Of a stretch of DNA of 64,000 bases, positions 8,880-18,242 are shown in pieces. The notes beneath the pieces were generated by a model that was given only the letters and a program-made list of their open reading frames with translations, had not been told where the DNA came from and did no database searches. Made by a program: the position numbers and the translations under genes. The DNA comes from Bin75 sp965212135 (GTDB lineage Bacteria; Nitrospirota; Nitrospiria; Nitrospirales; UBA8639), in contig OZ243044.1 in the NCBI GenBank assembly GCA_965212135.1, forward strand, positions 186,001 through 250,000. Reading direction: 5' to 3'. Each line of letters starts with the position of its first letter. The first letter of the stretch is position 1.

Positions 8880-11732
8880 ATGAATCCTCTCATCGCATTG
8901 CAACAGGCCGGGCAGAGTCCGTGGTATGACGATCTTCGTCGGAGTCTCATCACCTCGGGCGAGTTGAAAACCATGATTGACCGGGATGGGTTGCGGGGGG
9001 TGACCTCCAACCCGTCAATTTTTGAAAAAGCCATTGCCGGCAGCGCGGACTATGACCGGGACTTGAAACGCATTGCCGGCGGGATGACCGGCGTGAAGCA
9101 GATCTATGAATCGCTGGTCATTCGTGACATTCAGGACGTCGCGGATTTGCTGCGGCCCGCGCATCAGGCGACCCAGGGCCGTGACGGGTACGTGAGCCTG
9201 GAAGTGTCCCCCGCTTTGGCGTTCAATACCGACGGGACGATAGAAGAAGCCCTGCGTCTGTGGCAGGCGGTCAATCGGGCCAACGTGATGATCAAGGTGC
9301 CGGGCACCACTGAAGGGTTGCCCGCCATTGAACGGCTGGTGGGGCAGGGCGTGAATGTCAACGTGACCCTGTTGTTTGGCGTGGACGTGTATGAACAGGT
9401 CGCGCGGGCGTATATCCGCGGCCTTGAACAATTCGGCGCGAGCGGCGGGATGCTGTCCACCGTCGCGTCGGTGGCGAGTTTCTTTGTCAGCCGCATTGAC
9501 ACCGCGGTGGATGAACAGCTTGATGCCGCCCTGAAACAAAAGCCGGATGGAGACACGCGCGCCATGATGGAAGCGCTCAAGGGGAACGTCGCGATTGCCA
9601 ATGCCAAAATGGCCTATCTGAAATATCAGGAAATCTTTGCGAGTCGCCACTTTCAAGCGATGACGCCGCACGGCGCACGGCCCCAGCGTCTGTTGTGGGC
9701 CAGTACCGGGACGAAAAACCCGCGGTACCCGGATACCTATTACGTGGATCGTCTGATCGGGCCAGAGACGGTGAATACCATGCCGGCCGCGACCTTCCAG
9801 GCGTTTCGGGATCATGGAACGGTCGCGCCCACCCTGACGGAAGGCGTGGAAGAGGCGCGGGCCGTCATGCGGCGGACCGCCGAATGCGGAATCAATATGA
9901 CCGAGGTCACCGACCGGTTGCGTCAGGACGGCGTGCGAAAATTTGCCGAATCATTCGAACAGCTTATGGGAGCGATCAGCCGAAAACGCCTTGAGATACT
10001 TGGCTCGGAAATCAACCGTCAAGCCTGTGCGGCGGGATCATTCGACGCGGCCGTTGCCGCGACGCTCACGGAGCTGCGCGCGAAGAACTTTGTTCGCAGA
10101 TTGTGGGCCAACGATCCCGCGCTCTGGCACCAGGATCCGGCCCATCAAACCATCATTCGAAAAGCCCTCGGCTGGCTGTCCGTTTCCGAACGGCAAGTCG
10201 GGCAGGCGGCCCGGCTGCGGGCGTTTGCGGAAGACGTGAAGCACGCCGGTTTTCAGCATATCCTTCTGTTGGGAATGGGCGGGAGCAGTCTCTGCCCGGA
10301 AGTGTGCCGCATGACGTTTGGCGTGCTTCCCGGCTATCCCGAACTGCACGTGCTGGACAGCACCGTGCCTTCGCAGGTGAAGAGTTTTGAAGCGCGCGTG
10401 AACCTTGAACGCACCCTGTGCATCGTGGCGAGCAAGTCCGGATCAACCACCGAACCGTTGGTGTTCCAGAAATATTTCTTTGAACGGATGCGGCAAGTCA
10501 TGGGCGACCGCGCCGGCGAGAATTTTATCGCCATTACGGACCCGGGATCGCTCCTGGAACAGATGGCCAAAAAACTCAAGTTCCGGGAGATTTTCCCCGG
10601 CGTGCCTGAAATTGGAGGACGCTATTCGGCCTTGTCCAACTTTGGGCTGGTGCCGGCCGCCGTGATGGGAGTGAACGTTGAATCGCTGCTGCAGCGGGCC
10701 GAACGCATGAGGCAGAGCTGCGACGCGCCCGTGCCCGCGGCGGACAATCCCGGGGTCGTGCTGGGTGCGGTCCTGGGCGCCATGGCCAAAGCCGGTCGTG
10801 ACAAGGTCACGTTTCTGATCTCTCCCGCCGTCGCCGCGCTAGGCGCCTGGTTTGAACAATTGATTGCCGAAAGCACGGGCAAAGAAGGCACGGGCATCAT
10901 TCCCGTTGACGACGAACCATTGGGCGCGCCGCATGTCTATGGCGACGACCGCCTGTTTGTCTATCTCCGTAGCGCGGACGGAGCAGACCCGAAACAGGAC
11001 GCCGGGATTTCAGCCTTGCAAGCGGCCGGTCATCCGGTCGTGCGTATTGACGTGACGGACGCGATTAATATCGGGCAGGAGTTTTTCCGGTGGGAAGTCG
11101 CCGTCGCCGCCGCGGGGTCGCTGCTGGGCATCAATGCGTTTGATCAACCCAACGTCCAGGAGAGCAAGGATTTCACCAAATCCTATCTGGAAGAATTTCA
11201 GAAAAACGGGAAGCTGCCGGAGGATTCGCCCGTGGCCGAAGATGGCGGCGTGCATATTTTCGCCGATGCCGCGAATCACCAGGCGTTGGCCGGCGCGTCT
11301 TCGCTGAACCGGGCGGTGGCCGCCCACCTGTCCCGTGTGCGGTCAGGGGATTACGTGGCGATCAACGCCTACGTGGAACGAACGCCGGCGGTCCACGACC
11401 GCTTCCGGCGTATGCGCGCCGTCATCCGTGACGCAAAACAGGTGGCGACGACCCTGGGGTACGGCCCGCGCTTCCTGCATTCAACCGGCCAACTCCACAA
11501 GGGCGGCCCCGATTCAGGAGTGTTTATTCAGGTGACGGCGGGCGTGGAGCATGACCTGGCCATTCCCGGAGAACCCTATTCCTTCGGCGTCCTGGCGGCG
11601 GCACAGGCCCTGGGAGATATGAAGAGCCTTTCCGCCCGCAATCGGCGCGTGATTCGGATTCATCTTGACAGTGACGTTGAAGGCGGGGTCAAACGAATTC
11701 AGGAAGCGGTGGAAGCGGCGTTGAAAAAATAG
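8880..11732 (+). CDS. tal-pgi: Bifunctional transaldolase / glucose-6-phosphate isomerase
   Basis: 950 residues from the ATG at 8880. The open frame extends upstream to 8607, but that part overlaps tkt and lacks family similarity. Residues about 1-380 are transaldolase: GVTSNPSIF near 40 and the Schiff-base lysine in VMIKVPGTTEG (Lys139). Residues about 420-950 are phosphoglucose isomerase: LLGMGGSSLCPEV and SKSGSTTEP. This fusion is a known architecture in several bacterial groups, so it is not a frameshift artefact. It links the pentose phosphate pathway to glycolysis in one polypeptide. It lies about 100 bases downstream of tkt and is probably co-transcribed. Confidence 0.95.
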   Translation: MNPLIALQQAGQSPWYDDLRRSLITSGELKTMIDRDGLRGVTSNPSIFEKAIAGSADYDRDLKRIAGGMTGVKQIYESLVIRDIQDVADLLRPAHQATQGRDGYVSLEVSPALAFNTDGTIEEALRLWQAVNRANVMIKVPGTTEGLPAIERLVGQGVNVNVTLLFGVDVYEQVARAYIRGLEQFGASGGMLSTVASVASFFVSRIDTAVDEQLDAALKQKPDGDTRAMMEALKGNVAIANAKMAYLKYQEIFASRHFQAMTPHGARPQRLLWASTGTKNPRYPDTYYVDRLIGPETVNTMPAATFQAFRDHGTVAPTLTEGVEEARAVMRRTAECGINMTEVTDRLRQDGVRKFAESFEQLMGAISRKRLEILGSEINRQACAAGSFDAAVAATLTELRAKNFVRRLWANDPALWHQDPAHQTIIRKALGWLSVSERQVGQAARLRAFAEDVKHAGFQHILLLGMGGSSLCPEVCRMTFGVLPGYPELHVLDSTVPSQVKSFEARVNLERTLCIVASKSGSTTEPLVFQKYFFERMRQVMGDRAGENFIAITDPGSLLEQMAKKLKFREIFPGVPEIGGRYSALSNFGLVPAAVMGVNVESLLQRAERMRQSCDAPVPAADNPGVVLGAVLGAMAKAGRDKVTFLISPAVAALGAWFEQLIAESTGKEGTGIIPVDDEPLGAPHVYGDDRLFVYLRSADGADPKQDAGISALQAAGHPVVRIDVTDAINIGQEFFRWEVAVAAAGSLLGINAFDQPNVQESKDFTKSYLEEFQKNGKLPEDSPVAEDGGVHIFADAANHQALAGASSLNRAVAAHLSRVRSGDYVAINAYVERTPAVHDRFRRMRAVIRDAKQVATTLGYGPRFLHSTGQLHKGGPDSGVFIQVTAGVEHDLAIPGEPYSFGVLAAAQALGDMKSLSARNRRVIRIHLDSDVEGGVKRIQEAVEAALKK

Positions 11733-11746
11733 TGGGGATAAAGGCT

Positions 11747-12148
11747 ATGGAAATGTTTATCGTGGAGGTTAAAGAACTTAAATACTCTTCCGGAACAAAC
11801 TCCCAGCAATTGGCGCTCGGACCTTTCGTTGCGGTTGAAGAACATCCAAATTCTCCTGGAGCAAACAGTTCATATCTCGAATGTAAGACGAATATTGGTT
11901 GTGTAGCATTTTGGGGAACAAAACCAAGCAGGATGGACAACATTGAACTCATCGCAAGCAGGAGAAATGCCGGAGGGTTCACAGTGGAATACGATAAGAC
12001 TTGGCCCCCAAACGCAAAGTATCCACATCATGACGTGTGGATTCTCGAGACAGCAAACGTTAGGTTAATGCCGTTAATGCCAACGGGACCGACAGGGAAA
12101 TATGCCGCAGCAAGGGAAGAATGGGATAACTTCGGTAATTTAAAATAA
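11747..12148 (+). CDS. Hypothetical protein, AT-richer than neighbours
   Basis: 133 residues from the ATG at 11747, with AAAGG four bases upstream; a GTG at 11732 would touch the tal-pgi stop. The protein starts MEMFIVEVKELKYSSGTNSQ, has no signal peptide or membrane helix, and contains a VAFWGTKPSRMDNIEL stretch that I cannot place. Its codons are noticeably more AT-rich than tal-pgi and zwf. With the two small genes ahead of tkt, it forms a set of foreign-looking genes around the pentose phosphate block. It converges with zwf 42 bases downstream. Confidence 0.6.
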   Translation: MEMFIVEVKELKYSSGTNSQQLALGPFVAVEEHPNSPGANSSYLECKTNIGCVAFWGTKPSRMDNIELIASRRNAGGFTVEYDKTWPPNAKYPHHDVWILETANVRLMPLMPTGPTGKYAAAREEWDNFGNLK

Positions 12149-12190
12149 ATACAGCACTTGCGTTGCGGCACTTGAAGATTTTCCCATTCC

Positions 12191-13732
12191 TCACACCAGC
12201 CGCCACTTCCGCCCGTCCGTTTCAATCAGCCTGTCCGCTTCAATAGGCCCCCAGGTGCCTGCGGGGTATTCCGGCAGCCAGCGGCCGCCGTGGGTTTCCC
12301 ATCCTTGCAGAATATCCGTAATCCACGTCCATGAGGCTTCCACGGCGTCCCGCCGCATAAAGAGCGAGGCGTCTCCGGCCATGACGTCCAGCAGCAGCCG
12401 TTCATAGGCTTCCGGCGACGGCTCGGAAAAGGCGTCGCCATAATTGAAATTCATTTCAACGGGGTGGGTATTGGCGCGGTTGCCGGGAATTTTTGACATG
12501 ATTCTCAAGGCCATGCCTTCCTGCGGCTGAATGCGAAGCGTGAGCAGGTTGGGCGCCTGGCGGGCCTGGGGGTTGGTGTTGAAAAGAATTTCCGGGATGT
12601 CGTTGAATTGCACCGCGATTTCCGAGGCCCGGCGCGGCATGGCTTTTCCCGTTCGCAGATAAAAGGGCACACCCGACCACCGCCAGTTTTCGATATGGCA
12701 CTTCAGCGCCACGTACGTCTCCGTGGTTGAATCCGGCTTGACGCCGTCCTCGCGCCGGTATCCCGGCACGTCCTGGTCCTTGACGGTTCCATGGGCATAT
12801 TGCGCGCGAACGGTCAGATGCTCCGCGTCTGTCCCGCGAATCGGGCGGAGACAGCGGAGCAATTCCATACGCGCGTTGCGCACGACTTCCGGGTCCAGTG
12901 AATAGGGCGGTTCCATGGCGATGAGGGCCAGCAGTTGGAGAATATGGTTTTGCACCATGTCGCGGAGCGCGCCCGCTTGCTCGTAATAGGCGGCCCGCGT
13001 GCCCAGGCCTTCCTCTTCGCTCACGGTAATCTGGACGTGGTCAATGTATTTATGGTTCCAGATGGGTTCAAAAATACTGTTGGCGAATCGAAGCACCATA
13101 ATATTCTGAACCGTTTCTTTCCCGAGGTAATGATCAATGCGGTAGATTTGCGATTCGTCAAACACCTCGCCAATCGTCACGTTGATGGCCTTGGACGACT
13201 CCAAATCGTGACCAATGGGTTTTTCGACAATCACGCGGGAAAAGCGGTCGGCGCGGTCGGGCGGATAGATGAGTCCGGCCTGCCGCAAGCCCTGACAGGA
13301 GGGAGCAAAGGAGCCGGGAGGAATCGCCAGGTAGAAGATGCGGTGCCCCGGCAATTGGAATTGCTCCTCGACGGATTCCAGCCGGTTGCGAAGCGTGTGA
13401 TAGGTGTCGGGATCGTCAATGGACCCGGAAACATAATGCAGTCGTCGCGCGAATGTCTCCCACTTGTCCTGCCGAAGAGCTTGCCGGGAATAGGTTTCAA
13501 TGCTGGTGCGGGCGACGGCTCGGAACTCGTCGTCGCTCCAGACTTTGCGCCCAATGCCGATCACGGCGGAGTTGGGCGGGAGCAGATCGTCAAGCCACAG
13601 ATTGTGGAGAGCCGGCAACAATTTGCGGCGAGTGAGATCGCCGGATCCCCCAAAGATAACGAGGGTGCAGGGTTTGGCCGTGGAGCTTGGCCCGGTTCGC
13701 GTCGTGGGAGACTGTTCTGACCCGGTGGTCAT
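12191..13732 (-). CDS. zwf: Glucose-6-phosphate 1-dehydrogenase
   Basis: 513 residues from the ATG at 13732; an upstream extension to 13825 overlaps gnd and is unlike the family. The NADP-binding motif FGGSGDLTRRKLLPAL is near residues 28-42 and the substrate motif RIDHYLGKE near 195. The length and both motifs are typical. It oxidises glucose 6-phosphate to 6-phosphogluconolactone. The start lies 22 bases after the gnd stop, so gnd-zwf form one transcription unit opposite to tkt and tal-pgi. No 6-phosphogluconolactonase gene is seen in this window. Confidence 0.96.
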   Translation of the reverse strand: MTTGSEQSPTTRTGPSSTAKPCTLVIFGGSGDLTRRKLLPALHNLWLDDLLPPNSAVIGIGRKVWSDDEFRAVARTSIETYSRQALRQDKWETFARRLHYVSGSIDDPDTYHTLRNRLESVEEQFQLPGHRIFYLAIPPGSFAPSCQGLRQAGLIYPPDRADRFSRVIVEKPIGHDLESSKAINVTIGEVFDESQIYRIDHYLGKETVQNIMVLRFANSIFEPIWNHKYIDHVQITVSEEEGLGTRAAYYEQAGALRDMVQNHILQLLALIAMEPPYSLDPEVVRNARMELLRCLRPIRGTDAEHLTVRAQYAHGTVKDQDVPGYRREDGVKPDSTTETYVALKCHIENWRWSGVPFYLRTGKAMPRRASEIAVQFNDIPEILFNTNPQARQAPNLLTLRIQPQEGMALRIMSKIPGNRANTHPVEMNFNYGDAFSEPSPEAYERLLLDVMAGDASLFMRRDAVEASWTWITDILQGWETHGGRWLPEYPAGTWGPIEADRLIETDGRKWRLV

Positions 13733-13754
13733 GGCCGGCGTCTCGCGTTCGGGT

Positions 13755-14660
13755 TCACGGCTGCTTCCGTTTGACGCTGTGGCCGCCAAAGGCCTGGCGG
13801 AGCGCCGCCAGCATTTTTTCCGCAAACGGCTCTTCCTGCCGCGACCGGAATCGGGTAAAGAGGGCGGTGGACAGGGTGGGAACCGGCACGTCCTTGTCGA
13901 GCGCGTCCATCAGCATCCACCGCCCTTCGCCGGAATCCTGAACGTATCCTTTTAACCCGTCGAGTTTTGGATCTTCCTTGAGCGCCCCGGCTCCGAGTTC
14001 CAGCAACCATGACCGCACCACGCTTCCGTGCATCCACAAATCCGCAATCTTGAAGAGATCAAGGTTGTAATCGCTTTTCGCCATCAATTCAAACCCTTCG
14101 GCATAGCCCTGCATCATGCTGTATTCAATGCCGTTATGCACCATTTTGACGTAATGTCCGGCCCCGTGGCCGCCGACGTGTGCCCATCCGTCCGGCGGGG
14201 CGAGCGTGGTCAACACCGGCTCAAGCCGGGCCACCGCGTCTTTGTCTCCGCCGACCATCAGACAGTATCCCTCTTGCAATCCCCAAATGCCTCCGCTGGT
14301 GCCTGCGTCCACGTAATGAATCCGTTTGTTTTTCAAGGCCGCGGCCCGGCGAACGTCGTCGTGGAATTTGGTGTTGCCGCCGTCAACGATGATGTCATCG
14401 GGTTCCAGGATACCCGAAAGCGTTTCAATGGTTTCTTCCGTCGGCGCGCCGGAGGGCACCATCACCCAGACGGCGCGGGGCCTGGCGAGCTTCGAAACAA
14501 GGTCCTGCAACGAAGACGCTCCGACGGCTCCGGTCTGTTCCGCTTGGGCCGTGAGCGCCGGCATCCGGTCACAGGCAATCACGCGGTGGGCATCGTCCCG
14601 CCGGAGTCGGGTCACCATATTCATGCCCATTTTGCCAAGTCCGACAAATCCGATTTCCAT
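13755..14660 (-). CDS. gnd: 6-phosphogluconate dehydrogenase (short, YqeC/GndA type)
   Basis: 301 residues from the ATG at 14660, chosen because AGGAGG lies 11 bases upstream and the protein starts directly at the Rossmann motif EIGFVGLGKMGMNM. Further hallmarks are VDGGNT, the GTSGGIWGL turn, and GHYVKMVHNGIEY with the catalytic lysine and asparagine. The protein is about 170 residues shorter than the classic E. coli-type enzyme and matches the short class, often NAD-dependent. It decarboxylates 6-phosphogluconate to ribulose 5-phosphate, feeding transketolase and transaldolase. It is first in the gnd-zwf unit and divergent from amgK. Confidence 0.93.
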   Translation of the reverse strand: MEIGFVGLGKMGMNMVTRLRRDDAHRVIACDRMPALTAQAEQTGAVGASSLQDLVSKLARPRAVWVMVPSGAPTEETIETLSGILEPDDIIVDGGNTKFHDDVRRAAALKNKRIHYVDAGTSGGIWGLQEGYCLMVGGDKDAVARLEPVLTTLAPPDGWAHVGGHGAGHYVKMVHNGIEYSMMQGYAEGFELMAKSDYNLDLFKIADLWMHGSVVRSWLLELGAGALKEDPKLDGLKGYVQDSGEGRWMLMDALDKDVPVPTLSTALFTRFRSRQEEPFAEKMLAALRQAFGGHSVKRKQP

Positions 14661-14832
14661 GGCCGATCCTTTCCTCCTGGCGTGCAACGCGGTGGCGGGA
14701 TGACAAGGCGCTGTCGCTATTCCACTCAACCATACCGCAAAAACCCCCAAAGGGCAAAGCGGGAAATGCAACAGTGATCGGGCGGTACGTGCATGCCGGC
14801 GATGGGAAGAAGGCAAAGCCCGTCCCTGCCAA

Positions 14833-14861
14833 GTGACAGAATTCTCGGGACGTTTTATAAT
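14833..14861 (+). promoter_or_regulatory. Sigma-70-like promoter giving a probable leaderless amgK mRNA
   Basis: GTGACA at 14833-14838 and a perfect TATAAT at 14856-14861 are separated by 17 bases. The amgK ATG starts only 8 bases after the -10 box, so the expected transcription start falls within about two bases of the start codon. No Shine-Dalgarno sequence precedes the ATG. Confidence 0.6.
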
Positions 14862-14869
14862 GTGCCGGC

Positions 14870-15985
14870 ATGAGTCCCAAAGCCATTTCTTCGACTCCCA
14901 TGCCGGACCCGATGGTGTTGGAAACAACGCTGCGGAGTCGGCTGCCCTTTCGGGCCGAACTGGTTCGCGTGGCGGCGTTGCGCGGGGATGCGTCGAATCG
15001 GCGGTATTACCGGCTCGAGTTGCAAAACGGGCCGGTGCCTTCGCTGATCGTGATGCAGCTCGCGGACCCGGAAGGATTCAAGGCTTCGGAAGAAGCCGTG
15101 AGCGGGGGAGCCGGGGATATCAGGGAGCTTCCGTTTCTGAATATCCGCCGGTCGTTGGCCCATGCCGGCATTGCGGTCCCCGCGCTGTATTTTTATGATG
15201 AAGCGGCAGGGCTGCTGTATCTGGAAGATTTCGGCGACCGGACCATGTGGCAGGCCTGTGCCGAGGGCGGGGAGTCCGCCGTTCGGACCTGCTATCCTGC
15301 GGCCGTCACGACGCTGGCGCGGATGCAGCGTCAACTCACGGCGTCCGTGGCCGGCGCGTGCCAGGCCTTTTCCCGCTCGTTTGACGGGCCGCTCCTGAAG
15401 TGGGAATTTGAGCATTTTCTGGAATACGGCATTGGGGCGCGGCGTGACAACAAGCCGATGCGCGCGGATGACGAAAAAGCGGTGCGCGCCGCGTTTGACG
15501 AAATCGCCGCCTTCCTGGCCGGTCAGCCGCGGGTCTTTACGCATCGTGATTATCACTCGCGGAATTTGATGGTCGCCGGTGACCGGCTCGGGGTGATTGA
15601 TTTTCAGGATGCGTTGCTGGGGCCCGCGACCTATGACCTGGCCTCTCTTCTTCGGGATTCCTACATGGTCCTGGACGAAGCCTTTATTGATGAAATGCTT
15701 GATCGCTATATGACGGAGATGCGCGACGGGCTGGATCCGGATGCGCAGGCCCGCATGTTCCTGACGAATCGCGCGGCGTTTCGGCGGCTCTTTGATTTCA
15801 CGAGCATTCAGCGCAATCTGAAAGCGGTCGGCCGGTTTGTGTATATTGACCGGGTCAAAGGGAATCCCGGGTTTCTTGCGGATATTCCCCGGACGCTGGG
15901 GTACGTGCGGCGGAATGTGGAAACCTATCCCGAACTGGCCGCGCTGCGCCGGCACCTGACTCCCTATATCCCCGAATGGCGGTGA
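14870..15985 (+). CDS. amgK: N-acetylmuramate/N-acetylglucosamine kinase, AmgK-like
   Basis: 371 residues of the aminoglycoside phosphotransferase fold. The Brenner-type catalytic motif HRDYHSRN near residue 225 is followed by the metal-binding VIDFQDALLGP. The next gene is a MurU-type uridylyltransferase, and this pairing is the signature of the anabolic peptidoglycan recycling route that makes UDP-MurNAc from MurNAc and bypasses de novo synthesis (and fosfomycin). The start at 14870 lies right behind a strong promoter with no ribosome binding site; ATGs at 14900 and 14912 are alternatives. Confidence 0.85.
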   Translation: MSPKAISSTPMPDPMVLETTLRSRLPFRAELVRVAALRGDASNRRYYRLELQNGPVPSLIVMQLADPEGFKASEEAVSGGAGDIRELPFLNIRRSLAHAGIAVPALYFYDEAAGLLYLEDFGDRTMWQACAEGGESAVRTCYPAAVTTLARMQRQLTASVAGACQAFSRSFDGPLLKWEFEHFLEYGIGARRDNKPMRADDEKAVRAAFDEIAAFLAGQPRVFTHRDYHSRNLMVAGDRLGVIDFQDALLGPATYDLASLLRDSYMVLDEAFIDEMLDRYMTEMRDGLDPDAQARMFLTNRAAFRRLFDFTSIQRNLKAVGRFVYIDRVKGNPGFLADIPRTLGYVRRNVETYPELAALRRHLTPYIPEWR

Positions 15986-15995
15986 AGCTCGTTCC

Positions 15996-16730
15996 ATGAA
16001 AGCCATGCTGTTGGCAGCGGGATTCGGTACCCGGCTTCGTCCTCTGACGGAGTCCGTTCCCAAACCATTGTTGCCGCTGGGCCCGTATCCGCTTCTTGTG
16101 TGGAATCTCCTCCTGTTGCGTCGTCACGGCATCGGGGACGTGATGATTAATCTCCATTATCGCGGCGAGCAAATCCGGCAGGCTCTGGGCGACGGATCGC
16201 AATGGCGCATGCGCCTTGTGTATTCTCACGAACCTGTGCTGCGTGGAACCGGAGGCGGCATCAAACAGGCCGAGGATTTTTTTCAGGACGGGCCGTTTTT
16301 TGTGTTAAACGGAGACACGATTGCGGATCTTGATTTATCCCAATTGGCGGCCCATCATCAACGGGAAGAGGCGCTGGCCACCATGGCGCTTCGTGACGGC
16401 CCCGATGTCGAGCAATGGGGGGTGGTTGAAACGGACCGGCGTGATCGCGTGCTGCGCATTAACGGAAAAGGACGGGTGGCGCAAGAGGGCGATGCCCCTC
16501 CGTCCCGGCGGCTGTTTGCCGGCGTCCATGTGATAGAGCCGTTGATGTTGCGCCACGTTCCCATGTCGGGTTGTTCCTCGATTCTGGAGGCGTACGTGTT
16601 GTGGCTGGAACGGGGAGCGACGGTGGCCGGATATGTCTTTTCAGGGTACTGGTCCGACGTGGGCACGCCCGAACGGTATGCTCAAGTGCGACGGGACGTG
16701 GAGGCGGGAATTTTGACAATTCCGGCATGA
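15996..16730 (+). CDS. murU: N-acetylmuramate-1-phosphate uridylyltransferase, MurU-like
   Basis: 244 residues starting MKAMLLAAGFGTRLRPLTE, the nucleotide-binding motif of sugar-phosphate nucleotidyltransferases; PKPLLPLG and LNGDTIADLD follow in the expected order. The short length without a C-terminal left-handed helix domain fits MurU rather than GlmU or glucose-1-phosphate enzymes. It begins 10 bases after amgK, so the two products probably act in sequence: kinase, then UTP-dependent uridylylation. Its TGA abuts the ATG of the diguanylate cyclase gene. Confidence 0.85.
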   Translation: MKAMLLAAGFGTRLRPLTESVPKPLLPLGPYPLLVWNLLLLRRHGIGDVMINLHYRGEQIRQALGDGSQWRMRLVYSHEPVLRGTGGGIKQAEDFFQDGPFFVLNGDTIADLDLSQLAAHHQREEALATMALRDGPDVEQWGVVETDRRDRVLRINGKGRVAQEGDAPPSRRLFAGVHVIEPLMLRHVPMSGCSSILEAYVLWLERGATVAGYVFSGYWSDVGTPERYAQVRRDVEAGILTIPA

Positions 16731-18185
16731 ATGACGGCAACCATGGGTTCTGAATCATCACCGGCGCGGACGTCCGTTCCATCCGGCCAATCCATTCAGC
16801 AAGCGTTCCCCGCACCGTTTCAAGACGGTGTGCCTCCCGGCGGACACGTCGTGACCGACTCCCGCGGACTCATCCGGTCGGCGGACCGGGCGGCGGCGGA
16901 CATGATGCGGGCGTCCCGGCGGGACCTCGTGGGACAATCGTTGTCTGATTGGCTGGCGCCGGAGGATGGTGCGATCCTGCAGTCCCAACTGCGGCGGCTT
17001 GAACAAAGCGAGTGTGGGCTTGAATGGGAAACGACGCTTGCCCCGAAGGGTCTTCGGAATGTTTCCGCGTGGCTGACCGTCTTCGCGTTACGGGAAGCCT
17101 CGGGGCACATGGCGGCCGTGCATTGGATCATTCGGGACCTGTCGGCATGGAAGCGACAGGAGGCCGGCGACCGGTTGCTCCAGGACCTGGGCGAACACGT
17201 GCTCAACGGGTTGTCGCTGCCGCACATTCTGTCGTGGTTGTGTGAGCGGTTGATGGGACTCGTTCCCTGTCCGTTGGTTCGGGCGGCGACACGAGGCGCC
17301 GGAGATGCGTTCACGTGTGTGCAGGCCGGCGAATCCCGTTTCCACGCGGAGCCGTCGTGTCACGAATGGACGTCCGATGAACGGCGCGAGCTGGAATCCG
17401 TGCTGGACACGCATGAGACGCTTCACCGTCAAGAGGAACGCCATCAGGCCGGGGAGTCGAACCAGGGAGCCGGCCGGTATCCGTCGCGGCTCCTGGTTCC
17501 GTTATGCGCGCAGGGTCGCGCGGCGGGGGCGCTGGCGGTCTATGGCGCGCGGCAAGAGCCGTTTGATCCGCGCACGATTCAATGGCTTGAAACGCTTGCG
17601 CGGCGGGTGACACCGTTTATCGCGATTCATCAGGACATGACGGTTTGCAAAGAAATGGAAGCGCGGGTCTTCCACCTTGCTCATCACGATCCTCTGACGG
17701 ATTTGCCCAATCGGACACTGTTTGACGACCGGCTCAAGCAGGCGCTGGCCCACGCGAAGCGTCATGGCCGGGGAGTCGGGGTTCTCTTTGTTGATCTGGA
17801 TCATTTTAAAGCCATCAATGATTCCCTGGGGCATGAAACGGGGGACGCGCTGCTCAAAATCGTGGCGGACCGTCTGACGGACTGCGTGCGCGCCACGGAT
17901 ACCGTCGCGCGGTTGAGCGGCGATGAATTTGCCGTGATTCTTCAGGATGTGAACAGGGAGCAGGACGCCGGGCGAGTGGCGCGCCACGTTCTGGAAGCCG
18001 TCCGGCAGCCCGCGGTCGTGAGCGGGCGGCGTATGCAGACCACGGCCAGCGTGGGGATTGCGATGTATCCCTTCCATGCCGCCGACCCCGGCGTCTTGAT
18101 GGCGCGGGCCGATCAGGCGATGTATCGCGCAAAGGAAAAAGGCGGGCATTGCTGTCATTTTGTCTCCGATGCCATGAGCGTGTAG
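16731..18185 (+). CDS. Diguanylate cyclase with PAS and GAF-like sensor domains
   Basis: 484 residues. A PAS domain spans about 35-145, a GAF-like region about 150-300, and a GGDEF domain about 315-480. The active-site loop is SGDEF (396-400), a variant normally active. An RATD motif at 387-390, five residues before it, is the product-inhibition I-site. DPLTDLPNRTLFDDRL opens the domain. There is no membrane segment, so it should be a cytoplasmic sensor making cyclic di-GMP. It starts on the base after the murU stop, so it shares the cell-wall recycling transcript, hinting that wall turnover could feed second-messenger signalling. Confidence 0.92.
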   Translation: MTATMGSESSPARTSVPSGQSIQQAFPAPFQDGVPPGGHVVTDSRGLIRSADRAAADMMRASRRDLVGQSLSDWLAPEDGAILQSQLRRLEQSECGLEWETTLAPKGLRNVSAWLTVFALREASGHMAAVHWIIRDLSAWKRQEAGDRLLQDLGEHVLNGLSLPHILSWLCERLMGLVPCPLVRAATRGAGDAFTCVQAGESRFHAEPSCHEWTSDERRELESVLDTHETLHRQEERHQAGESNQGAGRYPSRLLVPLCAQGRAAGALAVYGARQEPFDPRTIQWLETLARRVTPFIAIHQDMTVCKEMEARVFHLAHHDPLTDLPNRTLFDDRLKQALAHAKRHGRGVGVLFVDLDHFKAINDSLGHETGDALLKIVADRLTDCVRATDTVARLSGDEFAVILQDVNREQDAGRVARHVLEAVRQPAVVSGRRMQTTASVGIAMYPFHAADPGVLMARADQAMYRAKEKGGHCCHFVSDAMSV

Positions 18186-18242
18186 CATGTGTGGCGAGCG
18201 GGAAGTTGAGGGACGGCGGGTATTGCGTTAGGCTCACGTCGC

